The translations under genes and the position numbers were made by a program. Under the pieces are notes generated by a model. The model did no database searches. It was not told the DNA's origin and worked only from the letters and a program-made list of their open reading frames with translations. From positions 1 to 17,452 of the forward strand of contig JAMCVR010000134.1 of the NCBI GenBank assembly GCA_023475455.1: a stretch of DNA of 17,452 bases, in the 5' to 3' direction. This stretch comes from Thermoplasmatota archaeon. Its GTDB lineage: Bacteria > Pseudomonadota > Gammaproteobacteria > Burkholderiales > Thiobacillaceae. This document shows, in pieces, positions 1-8,574 of this stretch; positions within the stretch are counted from its first letter, which is position 1; every line of letters begins with the position of its first letter.

Positions 1-355
1 AGCCTTGCCGGTGGATGTCAGCCATTACCAACAAACCATACCGCCGCGATGGTCGCGCCGAGGGCCTCACCCTGTCCGGTAGCGGCCTTCTTTGCCAATC
101 CATTCCTGGCTCAGGTGCCGTTCCAGCGGAGCTTCCGCAGGAAGCTGCTTCAGCCTGGAAACCGCAGTTTGAGGCACAGGGGCACAGAGTAAAAACAAGG
201 CGTTGTAACTAAAGCTGCTTGCACCCGTTGGGTGAATCAGAAAAAGTGCATGATCGATTGTTTTCTCGATGTTCTCTGTGCCTCTGTGGTTCAAATGCGG
301 TTTTCAGGATCATAAGAACGAGGACTTTCGAGCGAGAGTTCCCGGCCGAATCCGG
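1..355. other. Left edge without a confident gene
   Basis: No frame here gives a protein I recognise. On the plus strand one frame is open from the window edge to a TAA at 190-192 and another to a TAG at 80-82, so the tail of a rightward gene could be cut by the edge. On the minus strand an ATG at 23-25 reads off the left edge and could be the start of a leftward gene, but only eight codons are visible. Positions about 171-293 are an inverted-repeat element, listed separately. The last 62 bases before the hemW stop show no convincing terminator. Confidence 0.5.
171..293. repeat. CACAGAGG-type inverted-repeat element, copy 1
   Basis: The left arm (171-189) is a run of GAGGCACAGG and GGCACAGAG. 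The right arm (272-292) contains CTCTGTGCCTCTGTGGTTC, its approximate reverse complement. About 80 bases of AT-richer sequence lie between the arms. Related arms recur at 2733-2828 and 10746-10885, always between genes. The centre of this copy (GATCGATTGTTTTCTC) resembles the centre of the third copy read on the other strand. Repeats built on this CACAGAGG motif are, from memory, common in intergenic DNA of many environmental bacteria. It lies downstream of hemW and could fold at the end of that transcript. Confidence 0.75.
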
Positions 356-2125
356 TCACCTGACCCCGGATTGCTCATCCGTCAAAAACAACTCCAGCAA
401 ATCGTTCAGGAACCGTTGTCCCTGCAGCGTCGGCCTCAGCCGGATCGCATCGCGTTCCAGCAGGTCCCGACCGCGCGCCTGCTCGAGCACGGTGGCGCAG
501 ATCGACAGCGGCAGGCCGGTGCGCTCCCCGAACAGCGCGGCGGGTACGCCGTCGTTGAGCCGCAGGGCGTTCATCATGAATTCGAACGGCAGGTCGTCGC
601 GCGTGAGGGTTCGGGTATCGGCAATGTGCGTGCCCTGCTTCACCGCCTCCATGTATTGCTGCGGATGCTTGGTGCGCATCTGCCGCAGGATGCGGTCGTG
701 GAAGGACAGTTTGCCGTGCGCGCCGGCGCCGATGCCGAGGTAGTCGCCGAACTGCCAGTAGTTGAGGTTGTGGCGGCTGGCGTGGCCGGGGCGCGCGTAG
801 GCCGAGGTTTCGTAGTGCTGCATGCCGGCTTCGGCGAGGCGCGTTTCGATCGCCTGCTGCATGTCGGCGGCGAGGTCGTCGTCCGGCAGCTTGGGCGGCG
901 CGGTGTGGCCGAAGGGGGTGTTGGGTTCGAGGGTGAGGTGATAGGCCGACAGGTGCGGCGGCCGGAAGGCGAGCGCGGTTTCGACGTCGGCCATCGCTTC
1001 GGCCAGCGTCTGCCGGATCGCATCGCGTTCCAGCAGGTCCCGACCGCGCGCCTGCTCGAGCACGGTGGCGCAGATCGACAGCGGCAGGCCGGTGCGCTCC
1101 CCGAACAGCGCGGCGGGTACGCCGTCGTTGAGCCGCAGGGCGTTCATCATGAATTCGAACGGCAGGTCGTCGCGCGTGAGGGTTCGGGTATCGGCAATGT
1201 GCGTGCCCTGCTTCACCGCCTCCATGTATTGCTGCGGATGCTTGGTGCGCATCTGCCGCAGGATGCGGTCGTGGAAGGACAGTTTGCCGTGCGCGCCGGC
1301 GCCGATGCCGAGGTAGTCGCCGAACTGCCAGTAGTTGAGGTTGTGGCGGCTGGCGTGGCCGGGGCGCGCGTAGGCCGAGGTTTCGTAGTGCTGCATGCCG
1401 GCTTCGGCGAGGCGCGTTTCGATCGCCTGCTGCATGTCGGCGGCGAGGTCGTCGTCCGGCAGCTTGGGCGGCGCGGTGTGGCCGAAGGGGGTGTTGGGTT
1501 CGAGGGTGAGGTGATAGGCCGACAGGTGCGGCGGCCGGAAGGCGAGCGCGGTTTCGACGTCGGCCATCGCTTCGGCCAGCGTCTGCCCCGGCAGGGCGAA
1601 CATGAGGTCGAGATTGAAGGTGTCGAAATGGGTGGCGGCGAGCCCGGCGGCACGGCGCGCTTCGCCGCCGTCGTGGATGCGCCCGAGCGCCTGCAGGTGG
1701 CGCGGGTTGAAGCTCTGGACGCCGAGCGACACCCGCGTGACGCCCGCTTCGCGGAAGCCGGCGAATTTGGCGGCCTCCACCGTGCCGGGGTTGGCTTCGA
1801 GGGTGATTTCCGCGCCGGGCATCAGCTGCGTCAGCGTGCGCACGCCGGTGAGGATGCGGGCTATGCCCTCCGCCGAAAACAAACTCGGCGTGCCGCCGCC
1901 GAAGAACACGGTGTGGATCCTGCGCCCCCAGATGTCGGGCAGCGCGCGTTCTAGGTCGGCGAGCAGCGCGTCGATGTATGCGGCTTCGGGAAGCTCGCGC
2001 GCCGCGTGCGAATTGAAGTCGCAATACGGGCACTTCCTCACGCACCACGGCAGGTGGAGGTAGAGCGACAGCGGCGGCTGAACCTTCGGGCCGCCGTTGA
2101 AAAAATGGACGACGGACTCAGCCAA
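356..2125 (-). CDS. hemW: HemW-type radical SAM heme chaperone with internal in-frame duplication
   Basis: HemW is the oxygen-independent coproporphyrinogen oxidase-like protein that binds heme and passes it to respiratory enzymes. The radical SAM cluster motif is C28-x3-C32-x2-C35 and the GGGTP motif is at 76-80; the HemN-like C-terminal region follows. The usual length is about 380-400 residues but this frame has 589, because residues 181-371 are repeated exactly as 372-562. Removing one copy gives 398. The last 27 residues occur once. No ATG or GTG fits at the N-terminus, so the start is taken as the TTG at 2125, which overlaps the end of rdgB by 8 bases and suggests translational coupling. 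The family call is secure. Whether the doubled protein is real, folded or active is unknown; see the duplication finding. Confidence 0.9.
   Translation of the reverse strand: MAESVVHFFNGGPKVQPPLSLYLHLPWCVRKCPYCDFNSHAARELPEAAYIDALLADLERALPDIWGRRIHTVFFGGGTPSLFSAEGIARILTGVRTLTQLMPGAEITLEANPGTVEAAKFAGFREAGVTRVSLGVQSFNPRHLQALGRIHDGGEARRAAGLAATHFDTFNLDLMFALPGQTLAEAMADVETALAFRPPHLSAYHLTLEPNTPFGHTAPPKLPDDDLAADMQQAIETRLAEAGMQHYETSAYARPGHASRHNLNYWQFGDYLGIGAGAHGKLSFHDRILRQMRTKHPQQYMEAVKQGTHIADTRTLTRDDLPFEFMMNALRLNDGVPAALFGERTGLPLSICATVLEQARGRDLLERDAIRQTLAEAMADVETALAFRPPHLSAYHLTLEPNTPFGHTAPPKLPDDDLAADMQQAIETRLAEAGMQHYETSAYARPGHASRHNLNYWQFGDYLGIGAGAHGKLSFHDRILRQMRTKHPQQYMEAVKQGTHIADTRTLTRDDLPFEFMMNALRLNDGVPAALFGERTGLPLSICATVLEQARGRDLLERDAIRLRPTLQGQRFLNDLLELFLTDEQSGVR
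439..1587. repeat. 573-bp direct tandem duplication inside hemW
   Basis: Positions 439-1014 match 1012-1587 at an offset of 573 bases, which is exactly 191 codons, so the reading frame is kept. There is no spacer. The matching blocks overlap by the three bases GCC (439-441, 1012-1014, 1585-1587), the only microhomology at the junction. I saw no difference between copies in the stretches compared by eye, and the two translated 191-residue blocks are the same. Confidence 0.97.
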
Positions 2126-2717
2126 GCCGCTTGAGCCGCTTCAGTTTGTCGACCAGGTCGCGCAGCGCCTGGCCGCGGTGGCTGACGGCGTTCTTGGTGT
2201 CCTCGTCGAGCTCGGCGCCGGTCTTGCCGAATTCGGGGTCGAGAAAATGGGGATCGTAGCCGAAGCCGTTTTTGCCGCGCGGGGTGTCGATGATTTCGCC
2301 GTACCAGCGGCCTTCTGCGATCACCGGCTCGGGGTCGTCGGGGTGGCGCACGTAGACCATGACGCAAGTGTAGTGCGCGCGGCGGTTGGGTTCGTTGGCC
2401 AGCGCGGCGATGAGTTTTTCGTTGTTGCGCGCATCCGATTTGGGCTCGCCGGCATAGCGCGCGGAATACACGCCGGGCGCGCCGCCGAGCGCCTCGACGC
2501 AGATGCCGGAATCGTCCGCCAGGGCGGGCAGGCCGCTGTGCGCGCTGGCGTGGCGCGCCTTGGCAAGGCAGTTTTCGACGAAGGTGACGTGCGGCTCGGG
2601 ACAGTCGGGCACGTTGAACTCGGATTGCGGCACCGCTTCGATTTCGAGCGGCGCGAGGATGCGCGCGATTTCGCGCAGCTTGCCGGGGTTGCCGGAGGCG
2701 ATGACGAGCTTGTTCAT
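2118..2717 (-). CDS. rdgB: XTP/dITP pyrophosphatase (Ham1/RdgB family)
   Basis: This enzyme hydrolyses non-canonical purine triphosphates (dITP, XTP, ITP) to the monophosphate and pyrophosphate, keeping deaminated bases out of DNA and RNA. The N-terminal MNKLVIASGNPGKLREI carries the family substrate motif SxNxxK, and ADDSGI is the conserved acidic metal-site motif. At 199 residues it has the family length. The ATG at 2717 is chosen because the family starts exactly here. The open frame extends further upstream, but only into the neighbouring inverted-repeat element. An AAGG about nine bases upstream may be the ribosome site. It lies between rph and hemW in a leftward operon, and its last bases overlap the hemW start. 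Confidence 0.95.
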   Translation of the reverse strand: MNKLVIASGNPGKLREIARILAPLEIEAVPQSEFNVPDCPEPHVTFVENCLAKARHASAHSGLPALADDSGICVEALGGAPGVYSARYAGEPKSDARNNEKLIAALANEPNRRAHYTCVMVYVRHPDDPEPVIAEGRWYGEIIDTPRGKNGFGYDPHFLDPEFGKTGAELDEDTKNAVSHRGQALRDLVDKLKRLKRLG

Positions 2718-2732
2718 ATGGGTAAACCTTTC

Positions 2733-2828
2733 ACCACAGAGGCACAGAGGCACGGAGAGAACCGAATCAATAACATTGAGCGGGCTTTGTCCACCTTGTT
2801 TTTCTCCGTGCCTCTGTGTCTCTGTGGT
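2733..2828. repeat. CACAGAGG-type inverted-repeat element, copy 2
   Basis: This is the cleanest copy. A 27-base left arm (2733-2759) starting ACCACAGAGGCACAGAGG pairs with a right arm (2802-2828) ending CTCTGTGGT, with about two mismatches, around a loop of some 42 bases. It fills nearly all of the 120-bp gap between the rph stop (2838) and the rdgB start (2717). If the genes are co-transcribed, the RNA would carry a long hairpin just before the rdgB ribosome site. That could affect mRNA stability or rdgB expression, which is inference. Confidence 0.9.
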
Positions 2829-2837
2829 TGCATTTTT

Positions 2838-3566
2838 TTAATTTTGCAGCGCTGCATTCTGGGCTGCGGTGATGTCTGCGATGCCGGCGGTCGCCAAGTC
2901 GAGCAGGGCTTCGAGGGTGGCGCGGGAAAACGGCGCGCCCTCGGCAGTGCCCTGCACTTCGACGATGCCGCCGCTGCCGGTCATCACCACGTTCATGTCG
3001 GTGTCGCAGTCGGAGTCTTCGAGGTAATCGAGGTCGAGCACCGGCCGGCCCCGGTAGACGCCGACCGAGACGGCGGCGATGCTGTCGGTGAGCGGGGTTT
3101 CGGTGAGCTTGCCGTCGCGCAGCAGGCCGGCAATGGCATCGGAGACGGCGACCCAGGCGCCGCAGATGCTGGCGCAGCGGGTGCCGCCGTCGGCCTGCAG
3201 CACGTCGCAGTCGAGATGGATCGTGCGCTCGCCCAGCTTTTTCAGGTCGGCCACGGCGCGCAGGCTGCGTCCGATCAGGCGCTGGATTTCCTGGGTGCGG
3301 CCGGACTGCTTGCCGCGCGCGGCTTCGCGGTCGGTGCGGGTATGGGTGGAACGCGGCAGCATGCCGTATTCGGCGGTGACCCAGCCTTCGCCGCTGCCTT
3401 TTTTGTGCGGCGGCACCTTATCGAGCACGCTGGCGGTGCACAGCACGCGGGTGTCGCCCATGGCGACGAGCACCGAGCCTTCGGCGTGTTTGGTGTAAGC
3501 ACGGGTGAACGACAGGGTGCGCAGCGCGTCGGGAGCGCGTCCGCTGGGACGAACGATGGCAGACAT
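2838..3566 (-). CDS. rph: Ribonuclease PH
   Basis: RNase PH is a phosphate-dependent 3'-5' exoribonuclease that trims tRNA precursor 3' ends and acts on structured RNAs as a hexamer. The protein starts [16 protein letters not shown], the typical N-terminus, and carries the conserved [31 protein letters not shown] (phosphate-binding arginine region) and [13 protein letters not shown] segments. The 242 residues match the family length. The start is the ATG at 3566. It is followed by rdgB after a 120-bp gap filled by an inverted-repeat element, and preceded by the PP2C gene after a 172-bp gap holding another palindromic element. rph next to rdgB and hemW is a common proteobacterial order. Confidence 0.97.
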   Translation of the reverse strand: MSAIVRPSGRAPDALRTLSFTRAYTKHAEGSVLVAMGDTRVLCTASVLDKVPPHKKGSGEGWVTAEYGMLPRSTHTRTDREAARGKQSGRTQEIQRLIGRSLRAVADLKKLGERTIHLDCDVLQADGGTRCASICGAWVAVSDAIAGLLRDGKLTETPLTDSIAAVSVGVYRGRPVLDLDYLEDSDCDTDMNVVMTGSGGIVEVQGTAEGAPFSRATLEALLDLATAGIADITAAQNAALQN

Positions 3567-3609
3567 GGAAACGGCCGGGTAAGGAAAAGCGTGATTTTAC
3601 CGCGCGGAG

Positions 3610-3708
3610 CTGTCATCGCGAGGCCGAAGGCCGCGGCGATCCAGCCGCCATGCTTCAACCACCGTACCGGATTGCTTCCCTCGCGCTTTGCGCGCGGTCG
3701 CGATGACT
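3610..3708. repeat. Palindromic intergenic element with GTCATCGCGA ends
   Basis: GTCATCGCGA at 3612-3621 is the exact reverse complement of TCGCGATGAC at 3698-3707. Inside lie GAGGCCGAAGGCCGCGGCGA near the left end and GCTTCCCTCGCGC plus GCGCGCGGTCGCGA near the right. This resembles the widespread REP-like family whose ends read roughly GTCATCGCGAGG...GCGATGAC, as I recall it. It sits in the 172-bp gap between the PP2C stop and the rph start, so it may act in the shared transcript or upstream of an rph promoter. It appears once in this window. Confidence 0.8.
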
Positions 3709-3738
3709 ATGCACGGGACGTGCCGCCGCCTACTTGGC

Positions 3739-4647
3739 CTACTTGGCGGAGATTTTCTGGATGGCCTGCTGGATTTCGGCGATGGCGCGTTCGATCTCGT
3801 CGTCCGACACCGCCGGGGTACCGGGCAGCGGGCGCAGCGCGTTGATCTGCGTGGTGACGCCGCCGTCCGGCAGCGCCAGGGTGGAGATGGAATCCTTGCT
3901 CGGCATGCGCGCCTCGCCCCAGGTCATGGCGATCAGGCTGAGGTTGTCGCCGTGTTCGCCGCCGCGGAATTCGGCGTGGTCCATCAGGTGGCGCACCGCG
4001 TCTTCCAGCGTGTAGGCATGCAGCAGCGCCGCCACTTCGGGAATGCTGATCATGCCCCAGATGCCATCGGTGCACAGCAGCATGGTGTCGGCGTCGTGCA
4101 GCGGAATCGGCGCGCTGCATTCCACCTGCGGGGTGACATAGCCGCCCAGGCAGTTGGACACCTTGTTGCGCTCGGGATGGGTGCCCGCCTCTTCTTCGCT
4201 GATGATGCCGTTGCGCACCAGCTGGGCCACCGCGGTATGGTCTTCGGTGCGCGCGATCAGGCTGCCGTCGCTGAACAGGTACAGCCGCGAATCGCCCACG
4301 TGCGCCCAGAAGGCGGTGTTGTCCTGCACCACGGCGGCGACGACGGTGGTGTGGGGAATTTCCAGCAGATCCTGGTCGACCGCGTAATCGTTGATCGCAT
4401 AGTGCGCGCGCGTGGTCGCTTCGGACAGGAAAGCCATGGGGTCGTCCAGGCGCGGCTTGGCCAGCTTCTGAAACTGGCCGGTGAGCGTCTGCACCGCGAT
4501 CTGCGCGGCGATCTCGCCGTGCATGTGGCCGCCCATGCCGTCCGCCACCACCATCAACAGCGCTTCCCGGCTGTAGGAATAGGCAACCCGGTCCTGGTTG
4601 TTCTTGCGCCCGCCCTGGCGGGATGCCTGATAGATGGTGAATTTCAT
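3739..4647 (-). CDS. PP2C-type serine/threonine protein phosphatase
   Basis: This is a metal-dependent phosphatase that most likely reverses phosphorylation by the kinase encoded just upstream. Metal-site and family motifs are in order: NQDR at 17-20, VADGMGGH at 34-41, HVGDSR at 116-121, CTDGIWG at 192-198 and GDN at 233-235. The roughly 240-residue PP2C core is followed by a tail of about 60 residues without a clear membrane segment, so it is probably cytoplasmic. The ATG at 4647 begins 9 bases after a kinase stop codon, consistent with coupled translation. This copy is complete. Its first 14 bases plus part of the 5' leader are also present upstream at 5471-5485, owing to the tandem duplication. 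A 9-bp repeat (3729-3746) straddles the stop codon. Confidence 0.95.
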   Translation of the reverse strand: MKFTIYQASRQGGRKNNQDRVAYSYSREALLMVVADGMGGHMHGEIAAQIAVQTLTGQFQKLAKPRLDDPMAFLSEATTRAHYAINDYAVDQDLLEIPHTTVVAAVVQDNTAFWAHVGDSRLYLFSDGSLIARTEDHTAVAQLVRNGIISEEEAGTHPERNKVSNCLGGYVTPQVECSAPIPLHDADTMLLCTDGIWGMISIPEVAALLHAYTLEDAVRHLMDHAEFRGGEHGDNLSLIAMTWGEARMPSKDSISTLALPDGGVTTQINALRPLPGTPAVSDDEIERAIAEIQQAIQKISAK

Positions 4648-6309
4648 GGCGCTACTTTAAAACAATTCTTTGCTCAGCGAGCGCTTGAGGCTGCTCAAAA
4701 GCGAAGAACGCGGCGGCGTCATCGCGCTGCGGTCCATCAGCACCTTTTGCAGGCTGAACACGCTTTGCGGGCGTTCCATGTAGTTGAGCTTCAAGCAGTG
4801 ATCGATGGTTTCCAGCAGCTGGTCGGAGTAGGCGCCGCGCCAGTTCGTTGCCGCCGGCACCAGCTTGTCGTTGAGCAGACGGGCGTCGGCCGCCTGCGGG
4901 GGGTAGCCCGCCAGGCAGGCATACAGGCCGGCGCCAATGCTGTAGATGTCGCTCCACGGTCCCAGCCGTTCGCGGTTGTGATACTGTTCGGGCGCGGCGA
5001 AGCCGGGCGTGTACATGGGCTGCAGCTTGCTTTCTTCCTGGGTCAGCGTCTGCCGCGCCGCGCCGAAGTCGATCAGCACGGGCGAGCCGTCCAGGCGGAT
5101 GTACAGGTTCGACGGCTTGATGTCCAGATGCAGCAGCTTGTGCGTATGCACCTCGCGCAGGCCGTTCAGCAGCTGGGCGAAGACGCGCCGGATGAAGCTT
5201 TCGCGGATGGTGCCGCGATTGGCCTGGATGTGCTGCTGCAGGGTCTTGCCGCGCTCGAAGCGCATGACCATGTAGACGGTGTCGTTGGCGCGGAAAAAAT
5301 TGGTCACCCGGACGACGTTGGGATGGTCGATGCGCGCCAGCGCCCGGCCTTCCTCGAAAAAGCACTTCATGCCGTGGCGGAAGATATTGTTGTTTTCGGT
5401 CGAACTGGCCTGCACGATGACCGAGCCTTCGGTGCGCAGCACCAGCGCGCCCGGCAGGTATTCCTTGATCGATGGTGAATTTCATGGCGCTACTTTAAAA
5501 CAATTCTTTGCTCAGCGAGCGCTTGAGGCTGCTCAAAAGCGAAGAACGCGGCGGCGTCATCGCGCTGCGGTCCATCAGCACCTTTTGCAGGCTGAACACG
5601 CTTTGCGGGCGTTCCATGTAGTTGAGCTTCAAGCAGTGATCGATGGTTTCCAGCAGCTGGTCGGAGTAGGCGCCGCGCCAGTTCGTTGCCGCCGGCACCA
5701 GCTTGTCGTTGAGCAGACGGGCGTCGGCCGCCTGCGGGGGGTAGCCCGCCAGGCAGGCATACAGGCCGGCGCCAATGCTGTAGATGTCGCTCCACGGTCC
5801 CAGCCGTTCGCGGTTGTGATACTGTTCGGGCGCGGCGAAGCCGGGCGTGTACATGGGCTGCAGCTTGCTTTCTTCCTGGGTCAGCGTCTGCCGCGCCGCG
5901 CCGAAGTCGATCAGCACGGGCGAGCCGTCCAGGCGGATGTACAGGTTCGACGGCTTGATGTCCAGATGCAGCAGCTTGTGCGTATGCACCTCGCGCAGGC
6001 CGTTCAGCAGCTGGGCGAAGACGCGCCGGATGAAGCTTTCGCGGATGGTGCCGCGATTGGCCTGGATGTGCTGCTGCAGGGTCTTGCCGCGCTCGAAGCG
6101 CATGACCATGTAGACGGTGTCGTTGGCGCGGAAAAAATTGGTCACCCGGACGACGTTGGGATGGTCGATGCGCGCCAGCGCCCGGCCTTCCTCGAAAAAG
6201 CACTTCATGCCGTGGCGGAAGATATTGTTGTTTTCGGTCGAACTGGCCTGCACGATGACCGAGCCTTCGGTGCGCAGCACCAGCGCGCCCGGCAGGTATT
6301 CCTTGATCG
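4633..6309. repeat. 838-bp direct tandem duplication across the kinase/phosphatase junction
   Basis: Positions 4633-5471 match 5471-6309 at an offset of 838 bases. There is no spacer, and only one shared base (G) at the junction. The unit runs from codon 44 of the kinase to the fifth codon of the phosphatase. The offset is not a multiple of three, but both genes survive intact because the full kinase lies upstream of the seam and the full phosphatase downstream of it. The extra material is one headless kinase copy plus a stray phosphatase start. No difference between the copies was seen by eye. Confidence 0.97.
4657..5470 (-). pseudogene. Truncated second copy of the Ser/Thr kinase gene
   Basis: This is the downstream copy created by the 838-bp duplication. 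It holds kinase codons 45-314 and lacks the first 44, including the glycine-rich ATP loop. A TGA lies in frame immediately before the copied part. The first plausible start is a GTG at 5442, giving a 261-residue product that would also lack the ATP-anchoring lysine (K46 of the full protein). It keeps the HLD, DFG and APE motifs. If translated, it should be unable to phosphorylate and could at most act as a pseudokinase; more likely it is inert. The duplicated phosphatase start at 5485 reads out of frame through this region and is not a credible gene. Confidence 0.85.
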
Positions 6310-6439
6310 CCACCGACTGGTTGTTGTCGTCGCGCGCCAGATACACCATGCTGAAGCCGCCGCCGCCGATCTTGCGCACGATGGTGTATTCGTTCAGCCG
6401 GTAGCCGTTGGGAAGCGCCTGGTTGGGTTGAGTCGCCAT
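5495..6439 (-). CDS. Hanks-type serine/threonine protein kinase, soluble
   Basis: This is the complete kinase of 314 residues. The glycine loop IGGGGFS is at 24-30, the ATP lysine in VAIK is K46, and E84 probably forms the salt bridge. The catalytic loop HLDIKPSN is at 158-165, DFG at 178-180 and APE at 203-205. The HRD arginine is replaced by leucine. There is no membrane segment or PASTA/sensor domain, so it is probably cytoplasmic. The start is the ATG at 6439; an upstream in-frame start would add 24 residues that do not look like kinase. In the unduplicated layout the stop is followed 9 bases later by the PP2C gene, a standard kinase/phosphatase pair. Substrates are not indicated, but neighbours concern RNA and nucleotide metabolism. 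Confidence 0.93.
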   Translation of the reverse strand: MATQPNQALPNGYRLNEYTIVRKIGGGGFSMVYLARDDNNQSVAIKEYLPGALVLRTEGSVIVQASSTENNNIFRHGMKCFFEEGRALARIDHPNVVRVTNFFRANDTVYMVMRFERGKTLQQHIQANRGTIRESFIRRVFAQLLNGLREVHTHKLLHLDIKPSNLYIRLDGSPVLIDFGAARQTLTQEESKLQPMYTPGFAAPEQYHNRERLGPWSDIYSIGAGLYACLAGYPPQAADARLLNDKLVPAATNWRGAYSDQLLETIDHCLKLNYMERPQSVFSLQKVLMDRSAMTPPRSSLLSSLKRSLSKELF

Positions 6440-6543
6440 AGTCGAACGTCTATTATCTTTGCCTGTTAATCGGCCATGCCGTAAAAGCTTACGCCGGTTT
6501 AGCACCGGCAATCGTTATTCATAAGCCACACTGAAGACCACTC
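6440..6543. promoter_or_regulatory. Divergent control region between the kinase operon and the yicC operon
   Basis: This 104-bp stretch is AT-richer than its surroundings and must hold promoters for both directions unless transcription enters from elsewhere. Leftward, GATAAT just upstream of the kinase ATG resembles a -10 box, but I see no good -35. Rightward, TTATTCAT lies about 20 bases before the yicC ATG with only a weak upstream partner. A small palindrome, GCCGG (6493-6497) with CCGGC (6505-6509), sits in the middle and could be an operator or a chance hairpin. Confidence 0.5.
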
Positions 6544-8301
<1,758 letters not shown>

Positions 8302-8312
8302 GCCCCTGAAGC

Positions 8313-8317
8313 AGGAG
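8313..8317 (+). promoter_or_regulatory. Ribosome binding site of rpoZ
   Basis: AGGAG lies seven bases before the rpoZ ATG at 8325. It is one of the clearest Shine-Dalgarno sequences in the window and fixes the start of this short gene. It lies outside the duplicated block, so rpoZ translation should be unaffected by the upstream duplication. Confidence 0.8.
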
Positions 8318-8324
8318 TATCCGC

Positions 8325-8528
8325 ATGGCCCGCATCACCGTTGATGACTGCATCGAGATGTTTCCCAACCGGTTCGAGTTGACCCTCGCCGTGACCTACC
8401 GCGCCCGCCAGCTGGCGCAGGGCTCGCAGCCCATGGTCGAATCGAAGGACAAACCCATCGTCACCGCACTGCGCGAAATCGCCGCGGGCAAGGTCGGACG
8501 TGAAATCCTCAACCGGGGCCGCGCCTGA
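8325..8528 (+). CDS. rpoZ: RNA polymerase omega subunit
   Basis: Omega helps assemble RNA polymerase by holding the beta-prime subunit and forms part of a ppGpp site in proteobacteria. The 67-residue protein begins [19 protein letters not shown] and contains the conserved [10 protein letters not shown] and [15 protein letters not shown] segments. Its length is typical for betaproteobacteria. It lies between gmk and spoT, the classic order. Its stop is 46 bases before the chosen spoT start. Confidence 0.97.
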   Translation: MARITVDDCIEMFPNRFELTLAVTYRARQLAQGSQPMVESKDKPIVTALREIAAGKVGREILNRGRA

Positions 8529-8574
8529 GCATTCATCCCCACGTCAACCGGCGCACGCCAGCCGCGCGCCGGCG

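Noticed and set aside
1..82. Tail of a rightward gene ending at the TAG at 80-82
   Set aside because: Only 26 codons are visible, and they match nothing I recognise. Other frames are equally open, so the call cannot be supported.
269..1954. 561-codon open frame on the plus strand opposite hemW
   Set aside because: It has the same internal doubling as hemW because it is its antisense shadow. The protein is compositionally biased with no recognisable motif, while the minus frame is a clear HemW.
3729..3746. 9-bp tandem repeat CCTACTTGG over the phosphatase stop codon
   Set aside because: The repeat merely duplicates the stop region and changes the protein by nothing visible. It is most likely simple slippage.
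4652..5485. 277-codon frame starting at the duplicated phosphatase ATG
   Set aside because: After five phosphatase residues it reads the kinase fragment out of frame, giving an arginine- and alanine-rich sequence with no family features.
6440..6511. Upstream start adding 24 residues to the kinase
   Set aside because: The extra residues are basic and unlike kinase N-termini and would occupy most of the divergent promoter region. The ATG at 6439 fits better.
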